DNA of 36,873 bases from positions 1 to 36,873 of the IMG/VR virus record IMGVR_UViG_3300000115_000043. One strand, 5' to 3'. Each line of letters opens with the position of its first letter. The first letter of the stretch is position 1. This DNA is from a virus. The notes under the pieces are model-generated. The model searched no databases. It worked only from the letters and a program-made list of their open reading frames with translations, and was not told where the DNA came from. The position numbers and the translations under genes are program-made. Of the stretch, positions 13,872-26,100 are shown piece after piece.

Positions 13872-16800
13872 TGGCAGTTACAGAAAGGCACATGGGTGTT
13901 GGTAACTTTACAGTATCTTTTTCTCAAGAGTTTACACCTACAGAAATAATTGAATCTATTAAAGAGTGGGGGCATATTGTCATAACTCCTCAAGAAGTAG
14001 ATGTTAATACTCTTTCAGACGCAGATGTTCTTTCTACTTCGAGATATACAGGTATAGTTTTAAATAGATCCTTAGAAGAAGGTGTAGTTGATATATCAGG
14101 ACAAGGATTACAACTCTACTTAGGAGATGGTCAGTCTAAAGGAATGGTCATTGCTGAATCTAAAAATGTTGGAAAAGTAAGAGTTTATACAAATACCACA
14201 TTGGCTGAAACTCTTTTCAACTCCTCAGTAAGCACAGGAAAACCTTATGGAATTCTAAGGAACGAGGCAGGTAATTCTCAAGCCATAACACAAGGTGTTA
14301 TTTACGAGCCAAGTGGAACTTATATTGGTCAACATTTTGTTCAAACAGCTTTATCTGCATTAAAAGAAGTCGCTGAATTTTTTAGCATAGAATATAGAGT
14401 TAATCCAAATGCAACTATTGACGCAGGTCCTGCAGCTAACTTATTTGCTGGAGTAAACTCCGATCCTTCAACAATTGTTGTTAAAACAGGATATGGAGAA
14501 GATCCAAACTTTGATGGCGTAGTACCTCAAGGACTAAGAACAGAGTTTGATGCAACTGATTGGGTTTCACGAGTAGACTTTGTCGGAGAAGTAGGATATT
14601 TCGACTCAGCAACTGATGTAGCTGGAGAAGCAAACATAGGTTCTAATCCTTATAAAGATTTACATGGAAACGCATTAAGTAGAAGTGGATTAGTCCAACA
14701 GCCTGAGATTGCTGTAAGTCAACTTAATTCAAGAGCACAACTTATGTTAAATGAGTTATCTAGAGTTAAAAAAGTTTTGAACTTAGATTTAGAGCAGTAC
14801 GAAGTTTCTGGAGATATGCAAGTTGGAGACTTTATATTTGCTTTTGATCCTGATATTGGATTTATAGACACTTCAGTTGACGCTACCGCAGAATCAAGAG
14901 ATTTATACGAAGTTACTTTTAGAGGACAAATTATTACTCCTGTAAAAGTAAGAGTTGTAGGATTAACTTTCCCAATAGCAAATGGTATGGGTGTTTACTT
15001 TAGAGATAAAGATGGAAACTACACAGACCTAACTCAGTATGTTCAATTTGAATCTGGAGCAGCACAAGTAGAACTTGGCGATGTTATTAGATTTATTGGC
15101 GATGACCTACGATTTGATGAGTTTTCTTTAAACAGGGTAACTGCTGGCGTATTCTCTATTCCTGACCTACCAAGCACTCCTACGCTTCAATCAGGCACAT
15201 ATCTGAACGCAACAGGAGATTCAATAGGATTTATTCGTGTAACAGTGGCAAAACCGACTAATGTCGATGGATCTCAGATAACTGATGGTAGTCATTACAG
15301 AATAAGGTATAAAAAAACAACTGATGCACAATATTCTTATCAAAACTTTCCATTTACAGGTGTAAGTTCAGAGAGCTTATTAATACAAGATTTAACAGTA
15401 GGAGTTACATACGATGTAGGTGTTGCTGCAATTGATAAATCAGGATTCAAGAAAATGTCTACCTATGATGGATCAGGGGAAGATTTATATACTAATACGC
15501 CAAGTGTTAACGCTAGCTATGCCACTAACGCAAGAATAGAGATTGAAAAAGATGGTCAAGCACCAACTAAACCTAAAGCAGCAACTATTGCAGCAGGTCC
15601 ATTGCGTGTCCAGGTAACACATTATCTAGGAAAAGATGGAACAGATGGTAGTGGAAATCCTTTTGGTAACTTTACAATAGAAGGAGATGTTGACCACTTA
15701 GATATACATGCTGTTACACAAACAGACAATGTACAAAACTTTACTGTAAATACTGCAAATAAAATTGGAGAGATCAGAGTCACTTCAGGAAACCTACTTC
15801 AACAAATTCCTGTTATAGGAACAATTGAGTTGGAGGATTCAACAGACCAATACTTTAGAATAGTAGCTGTTGATAAATCAGGTAATGAGTCCGATCCTTC
15901 TGATGGGCAAACTGCAACAGCTAACTTAATTGCTGAATCTAACATAACAGATGCAACTATTACTACAGCCAAAATAGGAGAAGCTCAAATAACAAACGCT
16001 CTTATTGCAGATGCAACAATAACTACTGCAAAGATAAATGACCTATCAGCAGATAAAATAACATCAGGAACTATTACAGGTGGAGAGATAACTGTTGGTG
16101 GTGTTTCAAATACTTCAGGGTTTATAAAATCTTATAACTACTCAACAGGTTCTGCAGGTTTTAGTATTAATTCAGATGGAACAGCAGAGTTTCAAAACGC
16201 AACTATTAGAGGTACTTTAAATGCTTCTGATATAACTGCAGGAACACTAAATGTAAATGCTTTAACTTCTGATGGAAGTATTGATGGAGATAAAATAACC
16301 GCTAACTCTATTACAACAAGTGAACTTAATTTTACTCCTGCTACTTCTAGTGATTTATCAAACTATGTAACGATAAGTTCTACTACTGCAGGAACATTAG
16401 ATATTATTGCTGACGATGTAGAAATACAAGGCAACTTAAGTGCTACAGGAACTATTACAGCAGATGCAGGATTTGTTAGTGGTGTTGCTATTGTTCCTAC
16501 TTCTACAACTTCTGCAGTTAATATGAACGATACCTCTACTTTAACAGACAGTCTTACACTTTCAGGTAGTGGTCAATTTAGAACTGCTTCGTCTGGTCAA
16601 AGAGTAGAAATATCTTCTGCTTTTGGACCAGAAGTAAGATTTTTTAATTCATCAGGTACTGATGTTGGTGCATTATCTCAATCAGCATCTCTTGTACAGC
16701 TTAGAACAGGAGCTATTGCATCTAATAATATGCAAATTTTAGCTTATGGAAATCTTAATATTGCTGCTGCAGGTTCTGATGGAATTAATTTTTCTAGTGG

Positions 16801-17734
16801 TGCAGCAGGTACAGGACAACCAGAAATAAGAATTGGTGGAGTAGCAGGTAGTAATAAATATTTAATAGTAGATTCTCAGGGTAAATTAGATTATTCTTCC
16901 TCATCTGTATCAGGTGGTGTTACTTCTATAACTGCAGGTGGAGAACTTTCTCTTGCAGGTGCAGGTACAGGAGATGTAACTATTACACACGCTGATTCTG
17001 ACCACGATAATCAGTATTATACAAAAGACACTATGAACACCTTACTTGGTGCTAAATCAAGTACAAGTCATGGTCATAATTATGGTAACTCGAACCTCAC
17101 TGATAGTGATGTAACTAATAACTCTGCAGTGCAGACAGGTTTTAATCATGCAAATTCTGGTCATGTAAGTAATAACAGTGTAAATCTTGCTATTCAATTA
17201 CATTCAGGAGATGCAAACGCACACCACAGTGAAAACTTTGTTGCTCAACATGATAACAATGAACATAGTACAGATTTTGCTTCTCTAAGTAGTTATAACA
17301 ATCACTTGAATAACTTACACTTTTCTGACCAAAGACTCAAAAATGATGTACAAGAGACTACTTTTGGGCTTGATTTCATAAACAAGCTTAGACCTGTTGA
17401 TTTCACATGGGACAGTCTTTACTTAGATACATACTATGATGAAGAATATTTTAGTGAACTCAAATCGCTTTTAGGTAATCAACAACAAGGTTTTATAGCT
17501 CAAGAAGTAAAGCAAGCTGTGTATGAAACCAATCAGTCCAATACTGATTTTGGAGGCTTTTTATCTGTAAATATAACAGAAGAAGATCAATTAATTAAAG
17601 ATGAAACAGGGACAACAGACGACATAAACAAACTTGATTACTTACAATTTATAGGTCCATTAGTTAAGTCAGTTCAGCAACTATCAGCTAAGATAGAAGT
17701 ACTAGAAGCAAGAATTGATGAGCTAGAAGGTTAA
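13871..17734 (+). CDS. Tail-tip / fibre protein with FnIII-like and C-terminal Peptidase S74 chaperone domains, 1287 aa
   Basis: Probable central tail-tip and receptor-binding protein. The first 370 residues are tail-hub-like. A fibronectin-III-like domain lies near 430-540 (HYRIRYKKTTDAQYSY...DLTVGVTYDVGVAAIDKSG), followed by a second beta domain with a DKSGNESDPSDG motif. Then comes the ITDATITTAKIGEAQI repeat typical of the spike part of J-like proteins, and a collagen-like or beta-helical shaft. The C-terminal 136 residues are an intramolecular chaperone of the endosialidase (S74) type. FSDQRLKND holds the predicted autocleavage serine at 1152, and the domain ends in the coiled coil VQQLSAKIEVLEARIDELEG. 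The chaperone should trimerise the fibre and then release itself. RBS-less taATG overlap with the Dit-like gene. Confidence 0.85.
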   Translation: MAVTERHMGVGNFTVSFSQEFTPTEIIESIKEWGHIVITPQEVDVNTLSDADVLSTSRYTGIVLNRSLEEGVVDISGQGLQLYLGDGQSKGMVIAESKNVGKVRVYTNTTLAETLFNSSVSTGKPYGILRNEAGNSQAITQGVIYEPSGTYIGQHFVQTALSALKEVAEFFSIEYRVNPNATIDAGPAANLFAGVNSDPSTIVVKTGYGEDPNFDGVVPQGLRTEFDATDWVSRVDFVGEVGYFDSATDVAGEANIGSNPYKDLHGNALSRSGLVQQPEIAVSQLNSRAQLMLNELSRVKKVLNLDLEQYEVSGDMQVGDFIFAFDPDIGFIDTSVDATAESRDLYEVTFRGQIITPVKVRVVGLTFPIANGMGVYFRDKDGNYTDLTQYVQFESGAAQVELGDVIRFIGDDLRFDEFSLNRVTAGVFSIPDLPSTPTLQSGTYLNATGDSIGFIRVTVAKPTNVDGSQITDGSHYRIRYKKTTDAQYSYQNFPFTGVSSESLLIQDLTVGVTYDVGVAAIDKSGFKKMSTYDGSGEDLYTNTPSVNASYATNARIEIEKDGQAPTKPKAATIAAGPLRVQVTHYLGKDGTDGSGNPFGNFTIEGDVDHLDIHAVTQTDNVQNFTVNTANKIGEIRVTSGNLLQQIPVIGTIELEDSTDQYFRIVAVDKSGNESDPSDGQTATANLIAESNITDATITTAKIGEAQITNALIADATITTAKINDLSADKITSGTITGGEITVGGVSNTSGFIKSYNYSTGSAGFSINSDGTAEFQNATIRGTLNASDITAGTLNVNALTSDGSIDGDKITANSITTSELNFTPATSSDLSNYVTISSTTAGTLDIIADDVEIQGNLSATGTITADAGFVSGVAIVPTSTTSAVNMNDTSTLTDSLTLSGSGQFRTASSGQRVEISSAFGPEVRFFNSSGTDVGALSQSASLVQLRTGAIASNNMQILAYGNLNIAAAGSDGINFSSGAAGTGQPEIRIGGVAGSNKYLIVDSQGKLDYSSSSVSGGVTSITAGGELSLAGAGTGDVTITHADSDHDNQYYTKDTMNTLLGAKSSTSHGHNYGNSNLTDSDVTNNSAVQTGFNHANSGHVSNNSVNLAIQLHSGDANAHHSENFVAQHDNNEHSTDFASLSSYNNHLNNLHFSDQRLKNDVQETTFGLDFINKLRPVDFTWDSLYLDTYYDEEYFSELKSLLGNQQQGFIAQEVKQAVYETNQSNTDFGGFLSVNITEEDQLIKDETGTTDDINKLDYLQFIGPLVKSVQQLSAKIEVLEARIDELEG

Positions 17735-17736
17735 TT

Positions 17737-17946
17737 ATGGTTATAGAAGAGTTTAAGTTTTCAGGACGAGAAAAAACCGATCAAGAAAAAATAATAGAGT
17801 TAAAATCTACAATTGAGTTTTTAGAAGATAAATACATAGAAGAAACAGCTAAAGAAGAACCTATAGCCGAAATAGTTACTAAATTAGAAACAGATATTAT
17901 TTCTAAAAGAGAAGAATACGAATCCCTTGGAGGAATTTACGATTGA
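17737..17946 (+). CDS. Small coiled-coil protein, 69 aa
   Basis: Charged and helical (EKIIELKSTIEFLEDKYIEE...), with heptad spacing over most of its length and an aromatic end. It starts three bases after the S74-containing fibre gene and its stop overlaps the TTG start of the next gene. Small coiled-coil proteins beside fibre genes are often assembly helpers. That role is inferred from position only. Confidence 0.7.
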   Translation: MVIEEFKFSGREKTDQEKIIELKSTIEFLEDKYIEETAKEEPIAEIVTKLETDIISKREEYESLGGIYD

Positions 17947-18710
17947 AGTATTCGTTGGGGGGCAAACAATTCATAGAGTTCAAAACAGATGTAGAAGGTC
18001 TTGAAGAATTTGCACCTGTAAAACCTTCTAGTTTTTATTTACCTAAATGGTTTAAGAGTATGTCTGAAGCAATAGAAGTGGATGCTCAACATGAAAAAGG
18101 TAAACCTAATTACTTTGGTAAAAAAGGAGATACAGCCAAAAAGTTTTCAACAGGAACAGTCAAAAGATGTCCAGCTATTGTCGATTTAATTACCGAGGGT
18201 TTCATAATACCAATGTGGTGTGATTTTCTTGTACAAAGAGATATGGAAACTATTGAGTGGGATAATAAAAATTTTAAGTATGGTCTTGAGTTTCATAGTC
18301 AAAAACAAATCGCTGGGTGGGATTTAAAAAAAACAGACTTTTCAGAAGCAGTAAAGTTTGTCAATCCTTGGAGAATATATACACCACCAGGTTATTCAGT
18401 AATGTTTTTAGCACCAACATACCAATTTGAAAGAAGATTTACAGTATTACCAGGTATTGTAGAAACTGACAATTACAACTCAGTTAACTTCCCAACAGTA
18501 TGGCACACAACTAAGGATGCTATAATTGAAAGAGGAACGCCATTTATACAGGTAATTCCATTTAAAAGAGACAAATGGAATCTAGATGTATCTCAAATGA
18601 CAGATGAAGATATTCGTGCAGAGGGAATTCAAAGAAATACTCTCGGTACGAAATTCAAAAATTCCTACAGAGATTTAATTTCTAGGAGAAAGAATGCCAG
18701 AACTAACTAA
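17943..18710 (+). CDS. Conserved-looking phage protein of unknown function, 255 aa
   Basis: A soluble, aromatic-rich protein with features I associate with a hypothetical family found in marine phages next to tail fibres: the N-terminal KPSSFYLPKWFKS, the central VKRCPAIVDLITEGFIIPMWCDF, and VNPWRIYTPPGYSVMFLAPTY. The function is unknown to me. The start is TTG, overlapping the previous TGA (TTGA), with GGAGG about 9 bases upstream. No better ATG lies near the conserved start. The repeated WKRDKWNLD-like segment near the end suggests a beta-sheet enzyme or a binding fold, but no catalytic motif is recognisable. Confidence 0.75.
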   Translation: MKYSLGGKQFIEFKTDVEGLEEFAPVKPSSFYLPKWFKSMSEAIEVDAQHEKGKPNYFGKKGDTAKKFSTGTVKRCPAIVDLITEGFIIPMWCDFLVQRDMETIEWDNKNFKYGLEFHSQKQIAGWDLKKTDFSEAVKFVNPWRIYTPPGYSVMFLAPTYQFERRFTVLPGIVETDNYNSVNFPTVWHTTKDAIIERGTPFIQVIPFKRDKWNLDVSQMTDEDIRAEGIQRNTLGTKFKNSYRDLISRRKNARTN

Positions 18711-18903
18711 TTCAGAACAAGAAAATTTATTACTTCAACAAATTAAAGAAGCTAGAGGTAATTTATTCCATCACGAAATGGATGAGATTACAGAAGCTGA
18801 TTATGGTGCAGAAATGCGAACACAATGGGAGAATGTAAAAGCAGACCTTCAAGCTAGAGTAGATAGACTTGAAGCCAAATATACTACAATGTTTGGCGAC
18901 TAA
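18694..18903 (+). CDS. Small helical protein, possible fibre assembly helper, 69 aa
   Basis: Almost entirely charged helix with heptad spacing (NVKADLQARVDRLEAKYTTMF at the end). It overlaps the previous gene by 17 bases and the next by one, with TAGGAGA before its ATG. Lying directly before two long fibre genes, it may be a chaperone or connector for them, on position only. Confidence 0.7.
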   Translation: MPELTNSEQENLLLQQIKEARGNLFHHEMDEITEADYGAEMRTQWENVKADLQARVDRLEAKYTTMFGD

Positions 18904-20141
18904 TGGCTGATTTAATAAATGAGGGTAATTCAAAGATAGAGGTAGTAGATAGCTCTACTGATTCTCTAGCTAAAATAATTGCCGAAATCAATGGTGTAGA
19001 AAGAATACACCAATCCTCTACTCTTTTAACTTTCACAAACCCTAACGATCAGTTAGAAACAGGTAACGCAACAGACGATCAGAATGGTGCTGCTTCAACC
19101 TTTAATGGTTTACAAGTAAATGACTCGACTATAAAAATACAATCTGGAGATGGTTCTTCTGTACCATTATCTAACCTTTACCTTGATGGTAAATCAATTA
19201 TTTCCGATAAAACCTTATCTATTGGTACTACAGGGCAAAAAGAACTTCACTTTGGTACAAATGGAACACAATGGGTAAAAATTACAGAAAGTGGATATTT
19301 AGATTTCCAAAAAATGACAATCAATGGTTCTCAAGGAACTGCAGGACAATACATAAGAAATGCAGGAAATGGAACTATCGAATGGTCAACTATTGATAGT
19401 AATAATGCTTTTGGAACAATAACAGTTGGTGGAACTAGCTTAGATGCAGGTAGTGTTGGGGATACTGTCACATTCACAGCAGGAGATAATATTACTCTTA
19501 CTCCTGATTCAAATACAAACTCTTTAACTATTGCAGCAACTCAACCAAACATATTCTCAACTATATCAGTGTCAGGTCAAGATGACATAACAATTGACCA
19601 GGCTTCAGATACTTTAAATTTTGCAGGTGGTACAGGTATCGCAATAACTACAGATGCTTCTACTGACACTATAACTATTACGAACACAGGTACTTCTAGT
19701 GGATCCACAGAAGATGTATTTAAAACGATTAACACACCTTTCGGAGCTGATGTAGTAGCTGATAGTTCTAATGATACTTTAAATTTGATGGGCGTAGGGA
19801 TAACCATTACAGGAGATGACGCTAGTGACACAATCACATTTACAAGTGAAGCTTCAACAACCCTATCTCCTTTAGGTTATTTGCAATGGACTGATTATTC
19901 AGGAGCTATAGATAAGGTTCCTTTAAAAAACTTTTTTATTAATAAAACTTTTAGTGGTTCAGTAAATGGTGGGGGTACATCTGTAGGTATGGCAACGAGG
20001 GCTATTCGTATGCTAGAATCAGATGGTAGCACTTATGATTTTGTAATCATGCCTGCTAATAGTTCTGGAGATAGTCTGACATTCACATTCACACAATCCG
20101 ATGGAACACAAGTAACCAAAGACATAACAATGGCAGCGTAG
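18903..20141 (+). CDS. Repetitive tail fibre protein, 412 aa
   Basis: Likely a trimeric fibre. The N-terminus (MADLINEGNSKIEVVDSS) may be the attachment region. From about residue 170, three diverged repeats of about 50 residues run in the form F.TI.V.G...(A)DS..DTL.F.AG.gI.IT.D..tDTITIT, a pattern typical of beta-prism shafts. A compact C-terminal head follows (PLGYLQWTDYSG... to the end), rich in strands, with GGGTSVGMATRAIRMLESDGS. There is no S74 chaperone. It overlaps the previous gene by one base. A GTAGGGAATTAA stretch separates it from the giant fibre gene. Confidence 0.75.
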   Translation: MADLINEGNSKIEVVDSSTDSLAKIIAEINGVERIHQSSTLLTFTNPNDQLETGNATDDQNGAASTFNGLQVNDSTIKIQSGDGSSVPLSNLYLDGKSIISDKTLSIGTTGQKELHFGTNGTQWVKITESGYLDFQKMTINGSQGTAGQYIRNAGNGTIEWSTIDSNNAFGTITVGGTSLDAGSVGDTVTFTAGDNITLTPDSNTNSLTIAATQPNIFSTISVSGQDDITIDQASDTLNFAGGTGIAITTDASTDTITITNTGTSSGSTEDVFKTINTPFGADVVADSSNDTLNLMGVGITITGDDASDTITFTSEASTTLSPLGYLQWTDYSGAIDKVPLKNFFINKTFSGSVNGGGTSVGMATRAIRMLESDGSTYDFVIMPANSSGDSLTFTFTQSDGTQVTKDITMAA

Positions 20142-20149
20142 GGAATTAA

Positions 20150-23100
20150 ATGGCAGCAAAAAATCCAATAAGAGGCGATTATTCGGGTTCCGATTTAGTC
20201 GGTTTTGCAGAGTTTCAAGCAACAGACTTTATAGCAATAGCTGATGGTGGTACAGGTGCAATTTCTTCAGCAGGTGCTAGAACTGCTTTAGGAATAGCAA
20301 TAGGTTCTGATGTACAAGCTTACGATCCTCAACTTACAGATGTAGCTAACTTAACTCCTACAGATGGTGGTTTTATAGTCGGAGATGGTTCAAACTTTGT
20401 TTTAGAATCAGGAAATACAGCTAGATCTTCACTAGGATTGTCCTCTTCGGATAGTCCACAATTTACAGGTTTAACATTAACTTCTATATCTATTGATAGT
20501 GTTACCTTATCTACAATAGTTACAGAATCCGAAGGTATGTCTGGATCAGACAATGACACTTCTGTTCCAACAACTGCTGCAATAATAGACTACATATCCA
20601 ACACTGTTGATACTACAGAAGAAGTACAAGACATTGTTGGAGCTATGGTCACAAGCAATACCGAAACATTAATCGGTGTTACTTATGACGATAGTGATGG
20701 TACTTTAGACTTCGTTGTTGATAATGATTTAGCTAATTACTCCAATACAAACTCAGCTTTTATAACAAAATCAGGGATAAGTGTTACAGACTCAGGTGGA
20801 GATGGTAGTTTAAGTTATGATAATTCAACAGGGATTATCACTTATACAGGTCCTAGCTCTACAGAAGTAAGAGCCCATTTATCAGCAGGTACAGGTGTTT
20901 CTTATTCTTCGGGTCAATTTAGTATTGGTCAAGATGTAGGAACTACTGCAGATGTAACTTTTAATAGTGTTGCAGGAAATGTTACAGGAACTGTTTCTTC
21001 TATTGCTAATCATGATACAGATAGCTTAAGTGAAGGAACGACCAATCTTTATTACACAAGTGCTAGAGCCAACTCAGACTTTGACACAAGATTAGCTACT
21101 AAAGATACAGGAGACTTATCAGAGGGCAGTAATTTATACTTTACTAACGCAAGAGTTGATACTGAAATAGACAGCTATCTTAGTGGAGGAACAGGAGTTG
21201 CTGTATCCTCAGGAGTAATAAGCATAGGACAAGCTGTTGCCACAACCTCAGATGTTACTTTCAATGACTTAACAGTTTCAGGAGACTTAACTGTAAGCGG
21301 TACCACTACAACAGTAAATACCGAAACCATTGCTTTAGCTGACAACATAATAGTTTTTAATTCAAACGCAACAGGTTCTGCTACAGAAAATGCAGGAATA
21401 GAAATTGAGCGTGGAGATGACACTAACAAAACATTAATTTGGGATGAGAGTGCTGATAAATGGACAGTAGGATCAGAGACATTTATTGCAGGGACTTTTG
21501 AAGGAGCCTTGATTGGAGATGTCACTGGTAATGTTACTGGAGATGTAACAGGAGATATTGATGGTGCAATAATACTATCTGGTAAGAATCAAACAGGTTC
21601 TACAATTGGTGCAGGTGTACCAGTTTATATATCTGGGCAAGCATCTTCTGGAACAGAATTTACAGTAGCACCAGCAGATGCAGATGGTTCTGGAACAATG
21701 CCAGCAATTGGTATAACAACTGCTTCAACTAATAATAACGCAGCAGTATCAATATTAACTTTTGGTAAATTTGTAGGTTTAGATACTTCCTCGTTCTCAG
21801 TTGGAGATTCTCTTTATGTATCAACTTCTGGAACTTTAGTTAACACTCCTCCTACAGGAGAAAGTGCTTTACTTCAAAAAATCGCAAAGGTAACAAGAAG
21901 TCACGCATCAGATGGTGCAATATTTGTTCAAGGTGCAGGTAGAAGTAATGCAGTACCTAACTTAGATGATGGAGATATATTTATAGGTAATGCTTCTAAT
22001 CAAGCAGTTACTGCTAGCTTTAATACAACTTTCGATACCCAACTTGCAACAAAAGATACTGATGACTTATCAGAAGGTACTAACTTATATTTCACAGACG
22101 AAAGAGTAGATGACAGACTCAATAACTTATTAGTCGCAGGAAGTAATATAACTCTTACCTATGATGATTCTGCTAATACTCTTACTATTGCAGGGGTTGA
22201 AGATAACTTTGCTAATAATACAACAGATGATTTAGCTGAGGGATCAACCAATTTATACTTTACAAACGCTAGGGCTCAATCTGCTCTTACAGGCGGAACA
22301 GGAATCTCTAATACTTCAGGAACTCTAGCAATAGACTTTACTGAATTCGATACAGATAATGTTGTTGAAGGAAGCTCTAGTTTATACTTTACAAATGCTA
22401 GAAGTAGAGGTTCAGTATCTGTAGCTTCGGGTTCAGGTTTAACTTACAATAGTTCTACAGGAGAGTTTGGAACTTCTTCAATACCTAATGCTCAATTGGC
22501 CAATAGTGCAATAACTATAAACTCAAACGCAGTTTCTCTTGGTGGATCAGTTAGTTTAGACACTGATGACATTACAGAGGGTAATAACCTTTACTACACA
22601 ACAGGAAGATTTGATACAGCATTAGCTACAAAAGATACAGATGATTTAACTGAAGGGTCAACTAATCTGTACTACACAGATGCTAGAGTCGAAAGCTATA
22701 TTAGTGGCGGAACAGGTATTGACTTCTCTTCAGGTGCTATATCCATAGACTCAACAGTAGTAACAGAAAGCTCAACAGATACACTTACTAATAAAACAAT
22801 TAGCTTTGAAGACAATACAGCAATTGTTACTTTTGCTGTTACTGTTTCTAGTGCTTCAGGTTCTAATAAATACTTTTTAGATGGAGAGAGTTCTGCAAGC
22901 GTTCAATTAATACCAGGCGTTACATACAGGTTTGATCAATCAGATAACTCTAACTCTGGACACCCTTTTGCTTTGTCAACAAGTGAAGATGGAACCAATT
23001 ATACAACAGGAGTAACTACCAATGGAACAGCAGGTTCCTCAGGTGCTTATACTCAAATAGTTGTAGATGGTGCTACTGCAGATAGATTATTCTACAAATG

Positions 23101-26100
23101 TACAGCTCACTCAGGAATGGGTGGCGGTGTATTGGAAGTACAAGGAAGTGCAATAGTTGAATTTGCTGTAACTGTTGCAAATGTTAGTGGTAATAAGTAT
23201 CACTTAGATGGAGAAACAGCAGCAAGTGTACAACTCATACCTGGAATGGTATATAGATTTAATCAATCAGACTCTTCAAACTCAGGACACCCATTTAGAC
23301 TATCTTCAACAAAAGATGGTACACACAACAGTGGATCTGAATACACAACAAAGGTAACAACCTCAGGTACTCCAGGTTCTGCAGGTGCATATACTCAGAT
23401 TGTTGTTGACGCAGCAACTTCAGATTCTTTATATTACTATTGTTCCTCACATTCAGGAATGGGTGGGAATGCTGTTATATCTGTTCAGGGTGTCTCTCTA
23501 GCAGATAGTGATACAGATGATTTAACAGAAGGCAGTTCTAACCTTTACTTTACTAATGCAAGGGCTAGAAGTGCAATATCTGTAACTGATAGTGGTGGAG
23601 ATGGTTCTTTATCATACAACAGTTCTACAGGAGTAATAACCTTTACAGGTCCATCTGCTGCTGAAGTCAGAGCACACATATCTGTAACAGATTCAGGTGG
23701 AGATGGTTCTTTAGCTTACGATTCAGGAACAGGTGTAATAACATACACAGGACCTAGTGCTTCAGAAACAAGAGCTCATTTTACAGCAGGAACAGGTATT
23801 GGAATATCCTCAGGAGAAATCAGTATAGGTCAAGCAGTTGCTACAACCTCTGATGTAACATTCAACGATCTTATCGTATCAGGAGATTTGACAGTATCAG
23901 GAACAACTACAACAGTTAACACTGAAACAATAAACCTTGCAGATAATGTAATTACTTTAAATAGCAACGAAACAGGAACACCAAGTCAAAATGGTGGTAT
24001 CGAAATAGAGCGTGGTACTTCAACTAACAAAACTCTTATTTGGAATGAAACTGATGACAAATGGACAATAGGTTCTGAAACTTTTGTAGCAGGAACTGTA
24101 GAAGCTAACTTAACAGGAAATGTAACAGGTAATGTTGCAGGAAATGTAACAGGAACAGTATCTGATATATCTAACCACGATACTGATAGTCTTACAGAAG
24201 GTAGTAGCAATCTATATTTTAGTAACGAAAGAGTTGATGATAGAGTTAGCTCTTTACTGACAGCAGGAACTAATGTTTCACTAACTTATGATGACTCAGC
24301 TAATACATTAACAATTGCTTCAACTGATACAAATACACAGCTTTCACAAGAACAAGTAGAAGATTTTGTTGCAGGAGTTGTTACTGCAGGTACAGGAATA
24401 TCTGTTACTTATGATGATAACGCAGGAACATTAACAGTTGCGAATACTGCTTCAACAAGTACAGAAGATGTACAGGATATTGTTGGCTCACAGATTGTAA
24501 CAAATGGTTCACACACAGGTATTTCATTTGCTTATGACGATGCTAATGATGGTGCTATAGACGCAACAGTTTCATTATCAGGATTTAGTACAAGTAACTT
24601 AGCTGAGGGAACTAATCTTTACTACACAACAGCAAGAGCAAATACAGATTTCGATACAAAGATAGCAGCAGCAGATACAGGAGACTTATCCGAAGGAACA
24701 AATCTTTACTATACAAATGCTAGAGCTGATGCAAGAATTGCAGCTGCTGATATACAAGACCTTTCAAATGTAGGTTTTTCTGCACCAGGAGCCACAGAAG
24801 ATCAGAAAGTTATTACTTGGGACAACTCTGCAGGTAGCTTTGCACTTTCTTCAGTATCTGGTCTTTCAGGTTCAGGAGAAACAAACACAGCTTCTAATGT
24901 TGGAACTGCAGGTGTAGGTGTCTTTAAAGGTAAAACAGGCGAAGATTTACAGTTCAAGAAAATAAATGCAGGTTCAGCCAAGATAACAATTACAGATGAT
25001 ACTTCTAATGACGAAATAGATATTGACTTTGGTTCTGTAGCTGCAGGAGACTTAAGCGATGTAACTACTTCAGGCGTTACAAATGGTCAAGCATTAGTTT
25101 ATAGTTCAAGCAACTCAAGATTTGAACCAGGTAATGTTACTGCAACAATAAGTGGACTTACTGATACAACAATCAGTTCATTACAAGCAAATCAATTCAT
25201 AAAATATAGTGGTTCAGCTTGGGTAAATGTAACTGTAGATACAGACGACATTGGCGAAGGTTCAACAAACCTTTACTACACTGACGCTAGAGCACAAGCT
25301 TCTATTACAGGTGGAACAGGTATTTCAAACACTTCAGGTACTCTTGCTATAGATTTTACAGAGTTTGATACAGATAGCTTAACTGAAGGTTCAAGCAACC
25401 TCTTTTATACAAGCACAAGATTTAACACTGATCTAGCAACTAAGACAACAGATAATCTTACAGAAGGTTCTACTAACCTTTATTTCACTAATGCGAGAGT
25501 AGATACAGAAATTGATTCATATTTATCAGGTAGCACAGGTGTCACATACTCAGGTGGAGCAATATCTATTGGACAGGCAGTTGCAACAACTTCTGATGTA
25601 ACCTTTAATGATCTGACAGTATCTGGCGATTTAACAGTTTCTGGAACTACAACTACAGTCAACACAGAGACAATCAACTTAGCTGATAATACAATTACTC
25701 TAAATTCCAATGCTACAGGCTCAGCAACTGAAGATGGTGGTATTGAAATTGAGAGAGGTAGTGATACTAATAAGACACTTCTTTGGAATGAAACTACAGA
25801 TAAGTGGACAGTTGGTTCAGAAACATTTGTAGCTGGAACATTTGAAGGTAATGCAACAGGACTTACAACTACAGCATTTACAGGATTAACTGCAGACAGT
25901 TCTCCTGCTGATGACGACCTCGTTATGGTTTATGACTCAAGTGCTAGTGCTTACAAAAAGGTAACAAAATCAAACTTTGCTGGTAGTGCTAGTGGAGGAC
26001 TCACAGGTGCATTAGACTTTACACTTGCAGATACAACAGAAGACGATATTGACTTCTTAAATCTTGGAGCAACAGGAACAGATGTAGAGGTAACTCTAAC

